Assembly: GCA_963844175.1 (NCBI GenBank)
Contig: CAWJNE010000022.1
Coordinates: 310,001-374,000 of the forward strand
Direction of reading: 5' to 3'
DNA: 64,000 bases
DNA from: JALZMG01 sp963844175
Lineage (GTDB): Bacteria > Actinomycetota > Acidimicrobiia > Acidimicrobiales > Ilumatobacteraceae
Positions 1 through 8,440 of this stretch are shown piece after piece. Made by a program: the position numbers and the translations under genes. A model generated the notes under the pieces. The model was not told the DNA's origin, did not search any database, and saw only the letters and a list, made by a program, of their open reading frames with translations. Numbering within the stretch: the first letter of the stretch is position 1; every line of letters starts with the position of its first letter.

Positions 1-882
1 ATGAGCGCCGCTGTTGCCGACCTTCCCCGCACCGCCGCCCGTTCCGAGCAGCTGATCGCCGCGTCGGAGCGGGCCACCCACGACCCGTTCACCGAGGTCG
101 ACTGGGATCTGCCGATCGACGACTCGGCGTTCCACCTGCCGCCAGAACTGCTCGCCCTCTACGGCACGCCGCAGTGGGACGCGATGGACCAGGCGCAGCG
201 GATCGAGTACAGCCGCCACGAGGCCGCCGCCGTGCTCGGCGCCGGGATCTGGTTCGAGAACGCACTCATGCAGATCGTGCTGTGCCACCTCCTCGAGATC
301 GACGTGACCGATCCGATGCACCGCTACCTGCTGATCGAGATCGCCGATGAATGCCGGCACTCGGCGATGTTCGGCGAGTACATCCGCCGTGCTGGCACAC
401 CGTCGTACGGCCCGGACCGGCCGGTCCTGGTCGACGGCAGCACGTGCGGTCGGGCCCTCGGGTACCTCCTCGTGCTGGCGGTCGAGGAGCAACTCGACCA
501 CATCAACCGCCGCACCATGCGCGACACCCGCGTCCACCCGGTGTCGCGCCAGGTCGCCAAGCTCCACGTCCTCGAGGAGGCCCGCCACGTCAGCTTCGCC
601 AAGACGTATCTGGCCGAGCTCTGGCCGACCCTCGACGACGCCGATCGCGAGACCGTGACCACGGCGGCACCCGAGCTGGTCGCCGAGATCGTGGCGTTGA
701 CGCTCGACCCCGCCGTGTTCCAGCACCTCGGCATCACCGACGGGGCGACGGCCGCTCGCGCCAACCCTCACCACCGGGCCAACGTCGTCGCCGGGCTGGC
801 CAAGCTCACGTCGTTCCTCGACGAGCTCGGTGTCATCACCGACCCCCGGCGATGGAGCGAGCTCGGACTCGTCGGTGCCTGA
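1..882 (+). CDS. AurF-like di-iron N-oxygenase family protein
   Basis: The 293-residue protein resembles the AurF/CmlI family of non-haem di-iron oxygenases, which oxidise aryl-amines to nitro groups. Two helical carboxylate-histidine motifs are visible: E117-x-x-H120 in DECRHS, and E192-E193-x-x-H196 in EEARH. A further acidic and His-bearing stretch (EEQLDHINR) lies near residues 161-169. These are typical di-iron ligands. The ATG is the first base of the window, so a longer N terminus cannot be excluded. The gene overlaps the following hydrolase and appears to open an operon with it and an M28-like protein. The substrate cannot be read from sequence, and fatty-acid or other amine substrates are equally possible. 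Confidence 0.8.
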   Translation: MSAAVADLPRTAARSEQLIAASERATHDPFTEVDWDLPIDDSAFHLPPELLALYGTPQWDAMDQAQRIEYSRHEAAAVLGAGIWFENALMQIVLCHLLEIDVTDPMHRYLLIEIADECRHSAMFGEYIRRAGTPSYGPDRPVLVDGSTCGRALGYLLVLAVEEQLDHINRRTMRDTRVHPVSRQVAKLHVLEEARHVSFAKTYLAELWPTLDDADRETVTTAAPELVAEIVALTLDPAVFQHLGITDGATAARANPHHRANVVAGLAKLTSFLDELGVITDPRRWSELGLVGA

Positions 883-1768
883 CCGCTCGACCGTCGACGA
901 GGTCCAGCTCCACGGCCGACGCGTTGCGGTGCGCCAGACGGGCACCGGTCCGGTCGTGCTGCTCGTCCACGGCCTCGCCAGTGACCTGCACACGTGGGAC
1001 CCCGTTGTCGATGACCTCGCGGCGCACCACACCGTCATCGCTCCCGACCTGCCGGGCCATGGACGATCCGACCCGCCGCACGGTGACTACTCCCTGGGCG
1101 CCACCGCCAGCTGGCTGCGCGACCTCCTCGATGTCCTGGGCCAGGACAGTGCGACCATCGTCGGCCACTCGCTCGGTGGGGGCATCGCCATGCAGTTCGC
1201 CTACCAGTACCCGTCGCGGTGCGCCCGTCTCGTCCTCGTCGCCAGCGGCGGACTCGGCCGCGACGTCAGCCTGGCCCTGCGCGCCGCCTCGCTGCCCGGC
1301 TCCGAGCTCGTGTTGTCGCTCATCGCCCATCGCCACGTCATCGCCGCCGGCGCCAAGATCGCCAAGTGGGCCAGTGCCTGCGGGTTCCCCGGAACCCCCA
1401 GCCTCATCCAGACCGCCAGCGGCTACGCCCGGCTCGCCGAACCCGCTGACCGCCGCTCGTTCGTCAACACCGTCCGCACGGTCATCGACCACCGGGGCCA
1501 GCGCATCAACGCTCACGATCGGCTCCACCTGCTCGCCGGCACGCCGACCCTCGTCGTGTGGGGCACCGGTGACCGCATCATCCCCGTCCAGCACGCCGAC
1601 GCGGCGCACCACGCCATCCCAGGCAGCCAGCTCGAGCTCTACAGCGGCGCCGGACACTTCCCGCACGCCACCAACCCCGGCCAGTTCGCGAGGACCCTGG
1701 GCCGCTTCATCGAGACGACGTCGCCCCGCGGTCGCCACGGCGGTCGCCGATCGACGAGGATCGGATGA
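875..1768 (+). CDS. alpha/beta hydrolase
   Basis: This is an alpha/beta-hydrolase fold protein of about 297 residues. It carries the oxyanion-hole segment LLVHGLASD, the nucleophile elbow GHSLGG, a late acid region VVWGTGDRIIP and the catalytic His in GAGHFPH. These are the standard parts of a Ser-His-Asp esterase or hydrolase. I chose the GTG at 875, which overlaps the oxygenase gene by 8 nt; an in-frame GTG at 830 would add 15 residues without similarity. It ends in an ATGA overlap with the next gene, so the three genes are probably translationally coupled. The substrate is unknown. Confidence 0.82.
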   Translation: MPDRSTVDEVQLHGRRVAVRQTGTGPVVLLVHGLASDLHTWDPVVDDLAAHHTVIAPDLPGHGRSDPPHGDYSLGATASWLRDLLDVLGQDSATIVGHSLGGGIAMQFAYQYPSRCARLVLVASGGLGRDVSLALRAASLPGSELVLSLIAHRHVIAAGAKIAKWASACGFPGTPSLIQTASGYARLAEPADRRSFVNTVRTVIDHRGQRINAHDRLHLLAGTPTLVVWGTGDRIIPVQHADAAHHAIPGSQLELYSGAGHFPHATNPGQFARTLGRFIETTSPRGRHGGRRSTRIG

Positions 1769-3288
1769 TGCGAGCTGTCGTCCCGCTGCCGACGGCAGAC
1801 CAGATTCGCGATGACATCCAACGCATGGTCGACCTCGGGCCGCGACTCAGCGGCTACCCGGCCCATGACGAGTTCTGCCAGTGGATCGAAGACGAGATGC
1901 GGTCCGCCGGCCTCGACATCGCCCCCTACGACGTGTACGACTACGACTGCTACCGGACGGGCCAGTTCGGCCTCGAGATCCTCGACGGCGACGCAGCCGG
2001 CACGATCGACGTCGCGACGTCCTACGTCCGATCGATCGGCACCCCACCGGACGGTGTCACGGGTCCCCTCGTCATCGCCTCCGAGTTTCCGACGACCAAC
2101 GTCCTCGAAGCACTCATCGACCCCAACGCCGCTTCGGCCGCTGTGCGCGAATGGGTCGCCTCGGTGCCCGACGGCACCTACCGCGACGCCATTCTGCTGG
2201 TCGAGCTGTCGACACCCGGCCAGCTGAATGCCGGTGTGTTCACCGCCTTGTCCACGTACCTGCAATGGGACGGCCACGGCGCGGACGACTGGTCCGCACT
2301 CGACTACTCGCGAGCCTGGATGGGGCCCTGGCTGGACCTCGCCGACCTCGCGCCGCTCGGCGTCAGCGGCGTCGTGATGACCACACGAGCGTCGAAGGAC
2401 ATGCTGCGCGGCAACAACTCGCTGCACATCGCCCGCCCGCAGCCGCTTCCGGCGCTCGTCGTCGACCGCGACACCGGCACATTGTTACGCGACGCCGCCG
2501 GGCGCCGCCCGAGGACACGGCTACGACTCGATGTCACGGTGGAGCCGGTGCAGCTCCGTCAGCTGACCGCCATCCTGCCGGGCGAAAGCGACGAGTGCAT
2601 CGTCATCAACACGCACACCGACGGCCAGAACGCGTTCGAGGAGAACGGCGCCGTCGCCGCCGTCGCCATGGCCCGCCACTTCGCCTCGCTCGCACCGCCG
2701 CAGCGGTTGCGACGCACCTTGGTGTTCGCGTTCTATCCCGGCCACATGTCCGGCCGCGTCGGCATCCAGGACCCTCGTGGCTGGATCCTCAAGCACCCCG
2801 ATCTCATCGAGCACGCCGTCGGTGCGGTCAGCATCGAGCACCTCGGTGCCACCGAGTGGATCGATGATGAGCAGGGCTACCGAGCCACGGGAGAGAACGA
2901 GATCTACGGCATCTGGACCACCCAGGGCGAGATGGTCGACCGGGTCGCCCGGCCCGCACTCGTCGACTCGGGGCTGCAACGCCACGCCCTGCTCGAACCA
3001 CCCGTCCAGATCACGCCCGGCCGCGCCTTCCACTGGCTCGGCGTGCCCCACGTCTCCGGCATCGCCGGGCCCACCTACCTCCTCAACGTCACCGACACCG
3101 GTGAGATGGACAAGCTCGACGCCGCGCTCGCCGCCCGCCAGATCGGCTTCTACGCCGACGTCGTACGACGTCTCGACCCGATCGAGCGTTCCATCTTCAC
3201 GGGCGACGACCCGACGCTCGGTCAGGACGGCGGCGACGAGGAGGAACGCACCTACCGCGACGTCAGTACGACCATCCCCACGGGCTGA
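1765..3288 (+). CDS. M28-like zinc peptidase family protein
   Basis: The 507-residue protein has an M28-aminopeptidase-like layout. An N-terminal helical part (LGPRLSGYPAHDEFCQWIEDEM) resembles the substrate-entry region. A possible metal-site segment NTHTDGQNAFEENG sits near residues 280-293, followed by FAFYPGHMSG and a C-terminal LLNVTDTGEMDKLD like the family's final ligand region. A large insert (about residues 60-250) may be a PA-like domain. The ligand spacing is not the textbook M28 pattern, so activity is uncertain. The ATG overlaps the hydrolase stop (ATGA). No signal peptide is seen, so it is probably cytoplasmic. Confidence 0.65.
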   Translation: MMRAVVPLPTADQIRDDIQRMVDLGPRLSGYPAHDEFCQWIEDEMRSAGLDIAPYDVYDYDCYRTGQFGLEILDGDAAGTIDVATSYVRSIGTPPDGVTGPLVIASEFPTTNVLEALIDPNAASAAVREWVASVPDGTYRDAILLVELSTPGQLNAGVFTALSTYLQWDGHGADDWSALDYSRAWMGPWLDLADLAPLGVSGVVMTTRASKDMLRGNNSLHIARPQPLPALVVDRDTGTLLRDAAGRRPRTRLRLDVTVEPVQLRQLTAILPGESDECIVINTHTDGQNAFEENGAVAAVAMARHFASLAPPQRLRRTLVFAFYPGHMSGRVGIQDPRGWILKHPDLIEHAVGAVSIEHLGATEWIDDEQGYRATGENEIYGIWTTQGEMVDRVARPALVDSGLQRHALLEPPVQITPGRAFHWLGVPHVSGIAGPTYLLNVTDTGEMDKLDAALAARQIGFYADVVRRLDPIERSIFTGDDPTLGQDGGDEEERTYRDVSTTIPTG

Positions 3289-3373
3289 CTGCCTCGCGCT
3301 CTGGTCCAACCGAACACGCCGGAGCTCCGACGCCTGGTCAGGCGATTTGTCGAACGGGTACCGTCGAACGCCT

Positions 3374-4210
3374 ATGCCACGCTCTGTCTGGACCGGCACC
3401 ATCAGCTTCGGGTTGGTGAACGTTCCCGTGAAGGCGTTCACGGCGGTGCGCGACCACGACGTCCACTTCCACCAGCTGGAGAAGAAGTCGGGCTCGCGGA
3501 TCCGCAACCGCAAGGTGGCGGAGAAGTCGGGCAAGGAGGTCGACACCGACGACATCCAGATGGGGTTCGAAGTGTCGAAGGGCCGGTACGTCACGTTCGA
3601 CAAGGAGGAGCTGGCGGAGCTGCGCCCCGAGTCGACGAAGGCGATCGAGGTGACCGACTTCGTCGCCCTCGACGAGATCGACCCGATCTACTACGAGCGC
3701 ACGTACTGGTTGGCGCCCGATGGAGATCCGGCGAGGAAGGCCTACCAGCTCCTGCTGGCGGCGATGGAGGACCGGGCGCGTGTCGCCATCGGCACGGTCG
3801 TGATGCGCAACAAGCAGTACCTCACCGCAGTTCGCCCGTTGGACGGGGCGCTGGCCATGTCGACGATGCGGTTCGCCGACGAGGTCGTGTCCCGGTCGGA
3901 CGTCGACGACGTCCCGACCCGCCGGGCCAAGCCCGACGCCAGGACGCTGAAGATGGCGACGCAGTTGCTGGACGCGTTGAGTGCCGACTGGGATCCGCGC
4001 CGCTACCACGACACCTACACCGAGGAGCTGCGTGGCCGGATCAAGGCCAGGGACGCCGGCAAGGAGATCGTGCAGGAGACCGAGGAGCGCCGGCCCGCGG
4101 CCAACGTGGTCGACCTGATGTCTGCGCTGGAGGCCAGCGTCGAGGCGGCGAAAGGCACCAAGCGCACACGGCGGCGCCCGGCGCAGAAGCGGTCTCGCAA
4201 GAGCGCCTGA
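3374..4210 (+). CDS. ku: Ku protein, non-homologous end joining
   Basis: Bacterial Ku (278 residues) forms a homodimer that binds DNA double-strand ends and recruits LigD. The conserved N terminus (RSVWTGTISFGLVNVPVK), the KSGSRIR segment and the DEIDPIYYERTYWLAPD beta-barrel region are all present. The C terminus is a Lys/Arg-rich tail (about the last 20 residues), as in many actinobacterial Ku proteins. The reading frame is open far upstream, but the family N terminus fixes the start at ATG 3374. No ligase or polymerase domain of LigD lies within the window, so the partner must be encoded elsewhere. Confidence 0.95.
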   Translation: MPRSVWTGTISFGLVNVPVKAFTAVRDHDVHFHQLEKKSGSRIRNRKVAEKSGKEVDTDDIQMGFEVSKGRYVTFDKEELAELRPESTKAIEVTDFVALDEIDPIYYERTYWLAPDGDPARKAYQLLLAAMEDRARVAIGTVVMRNKQYLTAVRPLDGALAMSTMRFADEVVSRSDVDDVPTRRAKPDARTLKMATQLLDALSADWDPRRYHDTYTEELRGRIKARDAGKEIVQETEERRPAANVVDLMSALEASVEAAKGTKRTRRRPAQKRSRKSA

Positions 4211-4258
4211 GGTCAGCGTCGAGACAGCGGCGCGGGCGTCAGACGCCCCGCTCGTCGC

Positions 4259-4456
4259 TCAGCGGTGCTCGATCCAATCCAGGATCGCTGGCCGCAGCCA
4301 CAGCCTCGGTCGACCGTTGCCGAGGTCGACGACGGGTCGCGGCATGTCGGCGTAGCGGCGCTGGTACAGGCTCACGCTGTTCGGGTGGGCCAGTCCCAGC
4401 AGCGTCGCAAGCTCACGCGAGTCGATCAGCTCGTCCGTGTTCACCATCGGCGCCAC
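4259..4456 (-). CDS. small helix-turn-helix (AlpA/excisionase-like) protein
   Basis: This 65-residue protein looks like a MerR-superfamily winged HTH of the AlpA/excisionase type: the helix SRELATLLGLAHPNSVSLYQRR is followed by a wing (MPRPVVDLGNGRPRLWLRPAILDW). It starts at GTG 4456, or at ATG 4447 three codons in. On its strand a TAGACT box ends exactly 6 nt before the GTG, so a leaderless mRNA is likely. It is divergent from the methionine aminopeptidase gene, and the shared 66-bp region contains repeated TAGAC boxes, so autoregulation and control of the neighbour are plausible. Its real target is unknown. Confidence 0.7.
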   Translation of the reverse strand: MAPMVNTDELIDSRELATLLGLAHPNSVSLYQRRYADMPRPVVDLGNGRPRLWLRPAILDWIEHR

Positions 4457-4462
4457 GGGCGA

Positions 4463-4468
4463 AGTCTA
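4463..4468 (-). promoter_or_regulatory. putative -10 box of the small HTH gene
   Basis: On the minus strand the hexamer TAGACT is followed by six bases and then the GTG at 4456. The same hexamer and spacing occur on the plus strand for the divergent gene. No good -35 is visible at 16-18 bp. The leaderless reading is inferred from spacing only. Confidence 0.5.
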
Positions 4469-4486
4469 CCGACGGCGTCTCCACCC

Positions 4487-4505
4487 GTAGACAACTGTCG
4501 TCTAC
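4487..4505. promoter_or_regulatory. inverted repeat, candidate operator between divergent genes
   Basis: GTAGACAACTGTCGTCTAC has 6-bp arms (GTAGAC and GTCTAC) around a 7-nt spacer. It overlaps the -35 hexamer of the plus-strand promoter. Further TAGAC/GTCTA copies lie at 4464-4469 and 4511-4515. It is a reasonable binding site for the adjacent small HTH protein; that link is inference. Confidence 0.45.
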
Positions 4506-4516
4506 GCCCATAGACT
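4488..4516 (+). promoter_or_regulatory. promoter of the methionine aminopeptidase gene
   Basis: A -35-like TAGACA (4488-4493) is separated by 17 bp from TAGACT (4511-4516), which ends 6 nt before the ATG at 4523. This spacing places the transcript start at or next to the A of the ATG, predicting a leaderless mRNA. No Shine-Dalgarno sequence fits in the gap. Confidence 0.65.
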
Positions 4517-4522
4517 CCCAGG

Positions 4523-5506
4523 ATGACGTTGCGGTCGAACGACCCGTGCTGGTGCGGCAGCGGGACCAAGCACAAGCGATGTCACGGTGACCGGCGAGCG
4601 CTCGACCGACCACCGGTCCGCCCCGGCGTCGTGTCGGCACCTCGTCCCGTTCCCGACTCGATCGCCCGACCCGATTACGTGGCCACCGGGATGATCGCCA
4701 CACCGCGAGCTCCGCAGGTCCAAGACGCTGAATCCCTGGTGCGCCTCCGTCGAGCGTGCGCCGCCGCCGCCGAGGTCCTCATCCGCACCGGCGAACAGGT
4801 CACGGTCGGCCGGACGACCGAGGAGCTCGACGCGTTCGCCCACGACCTGTACGTCGAGCTGGGCGCCTACCCCAGTGACCTGCACTACCGGGGCTACACG
4901 AAGTCGATCTGCACCTCCGTCAACGGGGTCATCTGTCATGGGATCCCCGACGACCGCCCACTCGAAGACGGCGACATCGTCAACATCGACGTGACCGCCT
5001 TCGTGGACGGCATGCACGGTGACACCTCGGCGACGTTCCACGTCGGAGAGCCCGTCGATGCGCTCGTCGGCCTCGTCGAGACGACTCGTGAAGCGACCCT
5101 GCGCGGCATCGCCGCGATCCGCCCGTTCGAACCGCTGCAACGGATCGCCGAGGCGATCGAACCGTTCGCTCGATCGCGTGGGTACTCGGTCGTCCGCGAG
5201 TACGGCGGCCACGGGATCGGAGCGACCTTCCACGCCGACCCCCACGTCAGCCACCACATCGACCCTCACGACGACTTCGTCGTCGTGCCCGGCATGACGT
5301 TCACCGTCGAACCCATGCTGACGTCCGGACGGCCGACCTTCCATCAAGCGGCCGACGGCTGGACCGAACACGCCGACGACAACCGACCCTCGGCCCAGTT
5401 CGAGCACACCGTGCTCGTCACCGACACCGGCGCAGTGATCCTGACCGTCACCGACGACGGCCAGACCGCCGCTGGAACGCTCGACACCCTGCACGCCGTC
5501 CGGTAG
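4523..5506 (+). CDS. map: type I methionine aminopeptidase with SEC-C zinc motif
   Basis: Methionine aminopeptidase removes the initiator Met from nascent proteins. Residues 1-25 hold a SEC-C motif (CWCGSGTKHKRCHG, with the C-x-C and CH pairs), which binds zinc in SecA and in some longer MetAPs. The catalytic pita-bread domain follows, with metal ligands visible in IDVTAFVDGMHGD (two Asp), GGHGIG (His), TVEPML (Glu) and QFEHT (Glu). The length of 327 residues fits the SEC-C-extended type rather than the roughly 250-residue short type. The start is the ATG placed 6 nt after a TAGACT box. It is monocistronic as far as can be seen. Confidence 0.93.
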   Translation: MTLRSNDPCWCGSGTKHKRCHGDRRALDRPPVRPGVVSAPRPVPDSIARPDYVATGMIATPRAPQVQDAESLVRLRRACAAAAEVLIRTGEQVTVGRTTEELDAFAHDLYVELGAYPSDLHYRGYTKSICTSVNGVICHGIPDDRPLEDGDIVNIDVTAFVDGMHGDTSATFHVGEPVDALVGLVETTREATLRGIAAIRPFEPLQRIAEAIEPFARSRGYSVVREYGGHGIGATFHADPHVSHHIDPHDDFVVVPGMTFTVEPMLTSGRPTFHQAADGWTEHADDNRPSAQFEHTVLVTDTGAVILTVTDDGQTAAGTLDTLHAVR

Positions 5507-5618
5507 CCGCCGTCCGCCGACGAACGGGCGCCGCGGCCCACGGTCGGCGCGTGCACAACTCGGCAGCGGTCGGGAGAAGCGCATCTCGCTGAACCGCAAC
5601 GCCCCGCTGGTCGTACGG

Positions 5619-6308
5619 ATGGTCGTGGGTCTGGGAGTCCGAGAGCTGGCGGCAGTGGTGGCGACGGTGCTGGCGACCGTCGGCGCGCTGCCGCAGCTGC
5701 GCCGGCTGCTGGCGTCCGGCGACGTCGCCGGGCTGTCCATCTCCTCGGCGGCGATCGGCGTCGGCACCGAACTGGCGTGGGCCGGCTACACGGTGCACGA
5801 AGGGCTGTGGTTGGCCGTGCCGGAGGCTGCGCTGATGGTCGCCACCAACGGGCTGCTCGCCGTCATGATGCTGCGGGCCGGAGCGCCGGGCCGACGCGCG
5901 CTGCGGTCCGGGCTGGCCTGGGTGGCGACGTTGCTCGCCACCTTCGTCATGTGGGGAGCGGCCGGGCTGGCCGTGCTCCTCGCCGTCGCCTACATCGTCC
6001 AGGTCGCGCCCGCGATCTGGTGCGTCTTCCGCACCGCGTGCCCGAGTGGTGTGGCCGTTGGGACCTGGGCGATGATCGGGGGAGAGGCCGTGCTGTGGGG
6101 TCTGTACGGGTGGTGGTCGAACGATGCTGCCTGTCTGGCCTTCGGTGTCGTCGGCACCGCAGCCGCCGTGGCGATCGTCGGCCGCGTCGTCACGACACGC
6201 CGGCGTCTCCCGGCGAGCGGCGTCGGCGAGCGGCGCGAGCGGCGCGGGTACGCCGAGGCGGGTCTGGTGATCGGCGACGCCGTCCGACCGGCGCTGCTCG
6301 AGGCATGA
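5619..6308 (+). CDS. PQ-loop repeat membrane protein
   Basis: The 229-residue protein has about six or seven hydrophobic helices. A PQ-loop signature lies in the first repeat (VGALPQLRRLLASGDVAGLS), with a second, weaker counterpart (YIVQVAPAIWCVFRTACPSG) about 110 residues later. PQ-loop/SWEET-like proteins are small transporters working by helix triplets. The start at 5619 is the first good ATG; the reading frame upstream lacks similarity. The last 40 residues are hydrophilic and Arg-rich. The substrate is unknown. Confidence 0.62.
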   Translation: MVVGLGVRELAAVVATVLATVGALPQLRRLLASGDVAGLSISSAAIGVGTELAWAGYTVHEGLWLAVPEAALMVATNGLLAVMMLRAGAPGRRALRSGLAWVATLLATFVMWGAAGLAVLLAVAYIVQVAPAIWCVFRTACPSGVAVGTWAMIGGEAVLWGLYGWWSNDAACLAFGVVGTAAAVAIVGRVVTTRRRLPASGVGERRERRGYAEAGLVIGDAVRPALLEA

Positions 6309-6317
6309 GGCGCTGGC

Positions 6318-6894
6318 TCAGCCGGGGTAGGCGAGCCGGCCCGATTCGACCCGCGCCACGATCAGCTCGACGAGCTCGCTGCTGTCACCCGTGAACTCGT
6401 CGATCACGTGGCGGCGGGCGAGCACCGCGCTCGGCGAACTGGCCGTGCATGTGCCTCGTCGCGGCTTCGTCGGTGAACCCGTGACCGATCCGGTTGACGA
6501 CCCGGTCGACGCAGGTGTCGGCGGTCGGCAGCAGCACGGCGTAGTGGACGCGGTCGAGCCCGGTGGCGGCGACGAACTGCGGCAGGAACCAGGGACCGAT
6601 CACGCCGTCGTAGACGGTCCAGTAGCCGCCGATCACGAACTGCCCGGTCGCCGCCCCCGCTGACGCTGTCACGATCTCGTTCTGGTGACGGGACTCCACG
6701 AGCCACGGTTCGATCCGGCCGCGTCGCAGGAACCCGAAGAACTCGTCACCCTCGATGAGGACGCTCGGGGTGCGGTGCTCGGCCAACGGTGGCGCCACGG
6801 TCGACTTGCCGGCCCCCGGCGGACCCGTGACGATCAGCAGCTCACCGACCACCCGTGGATGCTCGCAGGCGGATCTCGATCGGGTCGTCGCCAT
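6318..6894 (-). pseudogene. frameshifted P-loop kinase-like ATPase
   Basis: The reading frame starts at 6894 and shows a Walker A motif (GPPGAGKST) near residue 22, then EGDEFFGFL and GQFVIGGYWTVYDGVIGPW, resembling small AAA/chloramphenicol-phosphotransferase-like kinases. After residues GQFAE (about 6430) the frame runs into Arg/Pro-rich nonsense and stops at 6385. A one-base shift at that point restores a plausible tail (AVLARRHVIDEFTG and a further 22 residues) ending at 6318. This is therefore either a real frameshift mutation or a one-base sequencing error; if the latter, the gene is intact at about 190 residues. Confidence 0.6.
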
Positions 6895-7756
6895 ATGGCG
6901 ACGCCTGCTGGATCACGGGTCCAGGGTGCAGGCCGGCGTCATCGCGGTACCGCTCGAGCAGTGACCGCTCGGCGTCGAGGTCGCCGAGGTCGGCGGCGAC
7001 CAGGAGCTCGGCGATCGGGTCCAGCCACGCCGCGTCGTCCTCCGTGACGGTTCGATCGGGTTCGCCGATGCGTCCCCAGCCGTCCCACAGCAGCAGCTCG
7101 TCGCCGAATCGATGGGCGACCTCGATGATCACCTCGTCGAACAGGAAGAACGGGCCCCTGAAGCCGGGGACCTCGGGACCCACTCCGTACGTGTCGGCGT
7201 CGATCTCCGCGCGTCGGTAGCCAACCCATGCCTGCGCAGCGGTGACGAACCCGGTGCTCCCGAGCGGACATACACCGACGTCCATGGGCGTCGGAAGGGA
7301 GGGCCGAGGCGCATCGATCTCGGAGTCGAAGCGCACCCACCGCCCATCCCGCCACATCTCGACGATCACGTGGTCGTGGTGCCAGCCATCGATGAAGTAG
7401 CCGGCAAACCCCACGCGTGATCGGGCGGCGATGCCGTGGGATCGCAGGACGCCGACACAGAACAGGGTGTGATCTCGACAGCACCCCTGCACGCGGTTCG
7501 TCGCTTCCCGTGGCGCGGTGAGCGGACACGGGTGTCGGCCTTGGTCGGCGGCGAGGATGCTCTCGAGCCAGCGGGCGTTGATCTCATCACGCGTGGCGGT
7601 CGGCAGCTCGTGCCCCGAGGCCCGGTAGTGGACGATCACGTTGCGCGCCACCGTCGACAGGGCCGCCGGGTCGGTCGGCAGATCGGTCAGCAAGCGGGCG
7701 TACCGTCGCGGGTCCGAATACGGGGTGTGCCGGGCATGGTCGACGACCGATCGCAC
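6842..7756 (-). CDS. transglutaminase-like domain protein
   Basis: This is a cysteine-protease/transglutaminase-fold protein of about 304 residues. The Cys-His-Asp triad is recognisable: VQGCCRDHTLF carries the Cys, HHDHVIVEMW the His, and WVRFDSEID the Asp. The N-terminal segment HTPYSDPRRYARLLTDLPTDPAALSTVARN is typical of the family start. The frame is open to 7918, but similarity begins only near GTG 7756, which I take as the start. It overlaps the start of the P-loop kinase frame by about 50 nt, so the two are probably co-transcribed. The function is unknown. Confidence 0.68.
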   Translation of the reverse strand: MRSVVDHARHTPYSDPRRYARLLTDLPTDPAALSTVARNVIVHYRASGHELPTATRDEINARWLESILAADQGRHPCPLTAPREATNRVQGCCRDHTLFCVGVLRSHGIAARSRVGFAGYFIDGWHHDHVIVEMWRDGRWVRFDSEIDAPRPSLPTPMDVGVCPLGSTGFVTAAQAWVGYRRAEIDADTYGVGPEVPGFRGPFFLFDEVIIEVAHRFGDELLLWDGWGRIGEPDRTVTEDDAAWLDPIAELLVAADLGDLDAERSLLERYRDDAGLHPGPVIQQASPYGDDPIEIRLRASTGGR

Positions 7757-7948
7757 CTTCCCAGACGCCACGCCGCCCACGCCGCCGAGTATCGCACCCC
7801 CGAAGTGGGAGGCTTCCCCGGAGCACCGGCGCGATGGTCGAACGACGTACATCGTCCGTGCCGCTCCGACGAGCTGACGACGGTCGCACGAGCGAATGAC
7901 GCCGCGCCGTCGGGTCACGACGAGCTCGCGCGCTTGGGCGGACCGGCG

Positions 7949-8431
7949 ATGGCTGCGAAGGGACGAACCCGACGATGGCGGATGCCACTGCGCCGATGCG
8001 CTGCTGCAGCGGTGATCCTCGGCGCGGCGAGCATCGCCGGCCCAGCCATCGCGGAGGTGTCGGCCGGCACGGGCGTCATGATCGCAGGGTGCGTGGCAAT
8101 CAACAGCGGCGAGTTCAACGACTTCTACGGCAGCAAGGGGATCGAACCCTTCGCCTGTCGCTCAGTCGTGACGACCGGTGAACGCGAGGCGTGCACCGAG
8201 CCCGACGACGACGAGGCCACCAACCCCGCCAACCGTCGCCAGCCGTTCGGGCCGTCGCGCGAACCACGACCTCACGGTGCCGGCAGCCAGCGCCCACGCG
8301 CTGTCGGAGATGAGCGCAACGCCGGCGAACACCAGCCCGAAGACCGCCATCTGCAGCGGGACGGCACTCGCGTCACGATCGACGAACTGCGGAAGCACGG
8401 CGGCGACAACTCATCGCGCCGTCCCGTCTAG
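7949..8431 (+). CDS. possible small secreted protein, doubtful
   Basis: From ATG 7949 the frame encodes a basic N terminus, a hydrophobic core (AAAAVILGAASIAGPAIA) and an A-x-A-like cleavage site. A short Cys-containing segment follows (GCVAINSGEFNDFYGSK, then FACRS). That part looks like an exported protein of about 70 residues. Beyond codon 72 the frame runs antisense to the LysE remnant at 8162-8407 and has no protein-like character, so the 3' half is either fortuitous or a junction. No family is recognised and confidence is low. Confidence 0.3.
   Translation: MAAKGRTRRWRMPLRRCAAAAVILGAASIAGPAIAEVSAGTGVMIAGCVAINSGEFNDFYGSKGIEPFACRSVVTTGEREACTEPDDDEATNPANRRQPFGPSREPRPHGAGSQRPRAVGDERNAGEHQPEDRHLQRDGTRVTIDELRKHGGDNSSRRPV
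8162..8407 (-). pseudogene. LysE/RhtB-type exporter, C-terminal remnant
   Basis: The minus strand encodes VLPQFVDRDASAVPLQMAVF, then VALISDSAWALAAG, and ends with a hydrophobic helix and RLAFTGRHD. This is the last third of a LysE/RhtB amino-acid exporter, a family usually around 200-210 residues long. The frame is closed by a stop directly upstream of the conserved LPQFVD motif, and the first roughly 125 residues are absent; the squalene-cyclase-fold gene begins there on the other strand. It is a truncated remnant, probably left by a deletion. Confidence 0.65.
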
Positions 8432-8440
8432 CGTGGCGGA

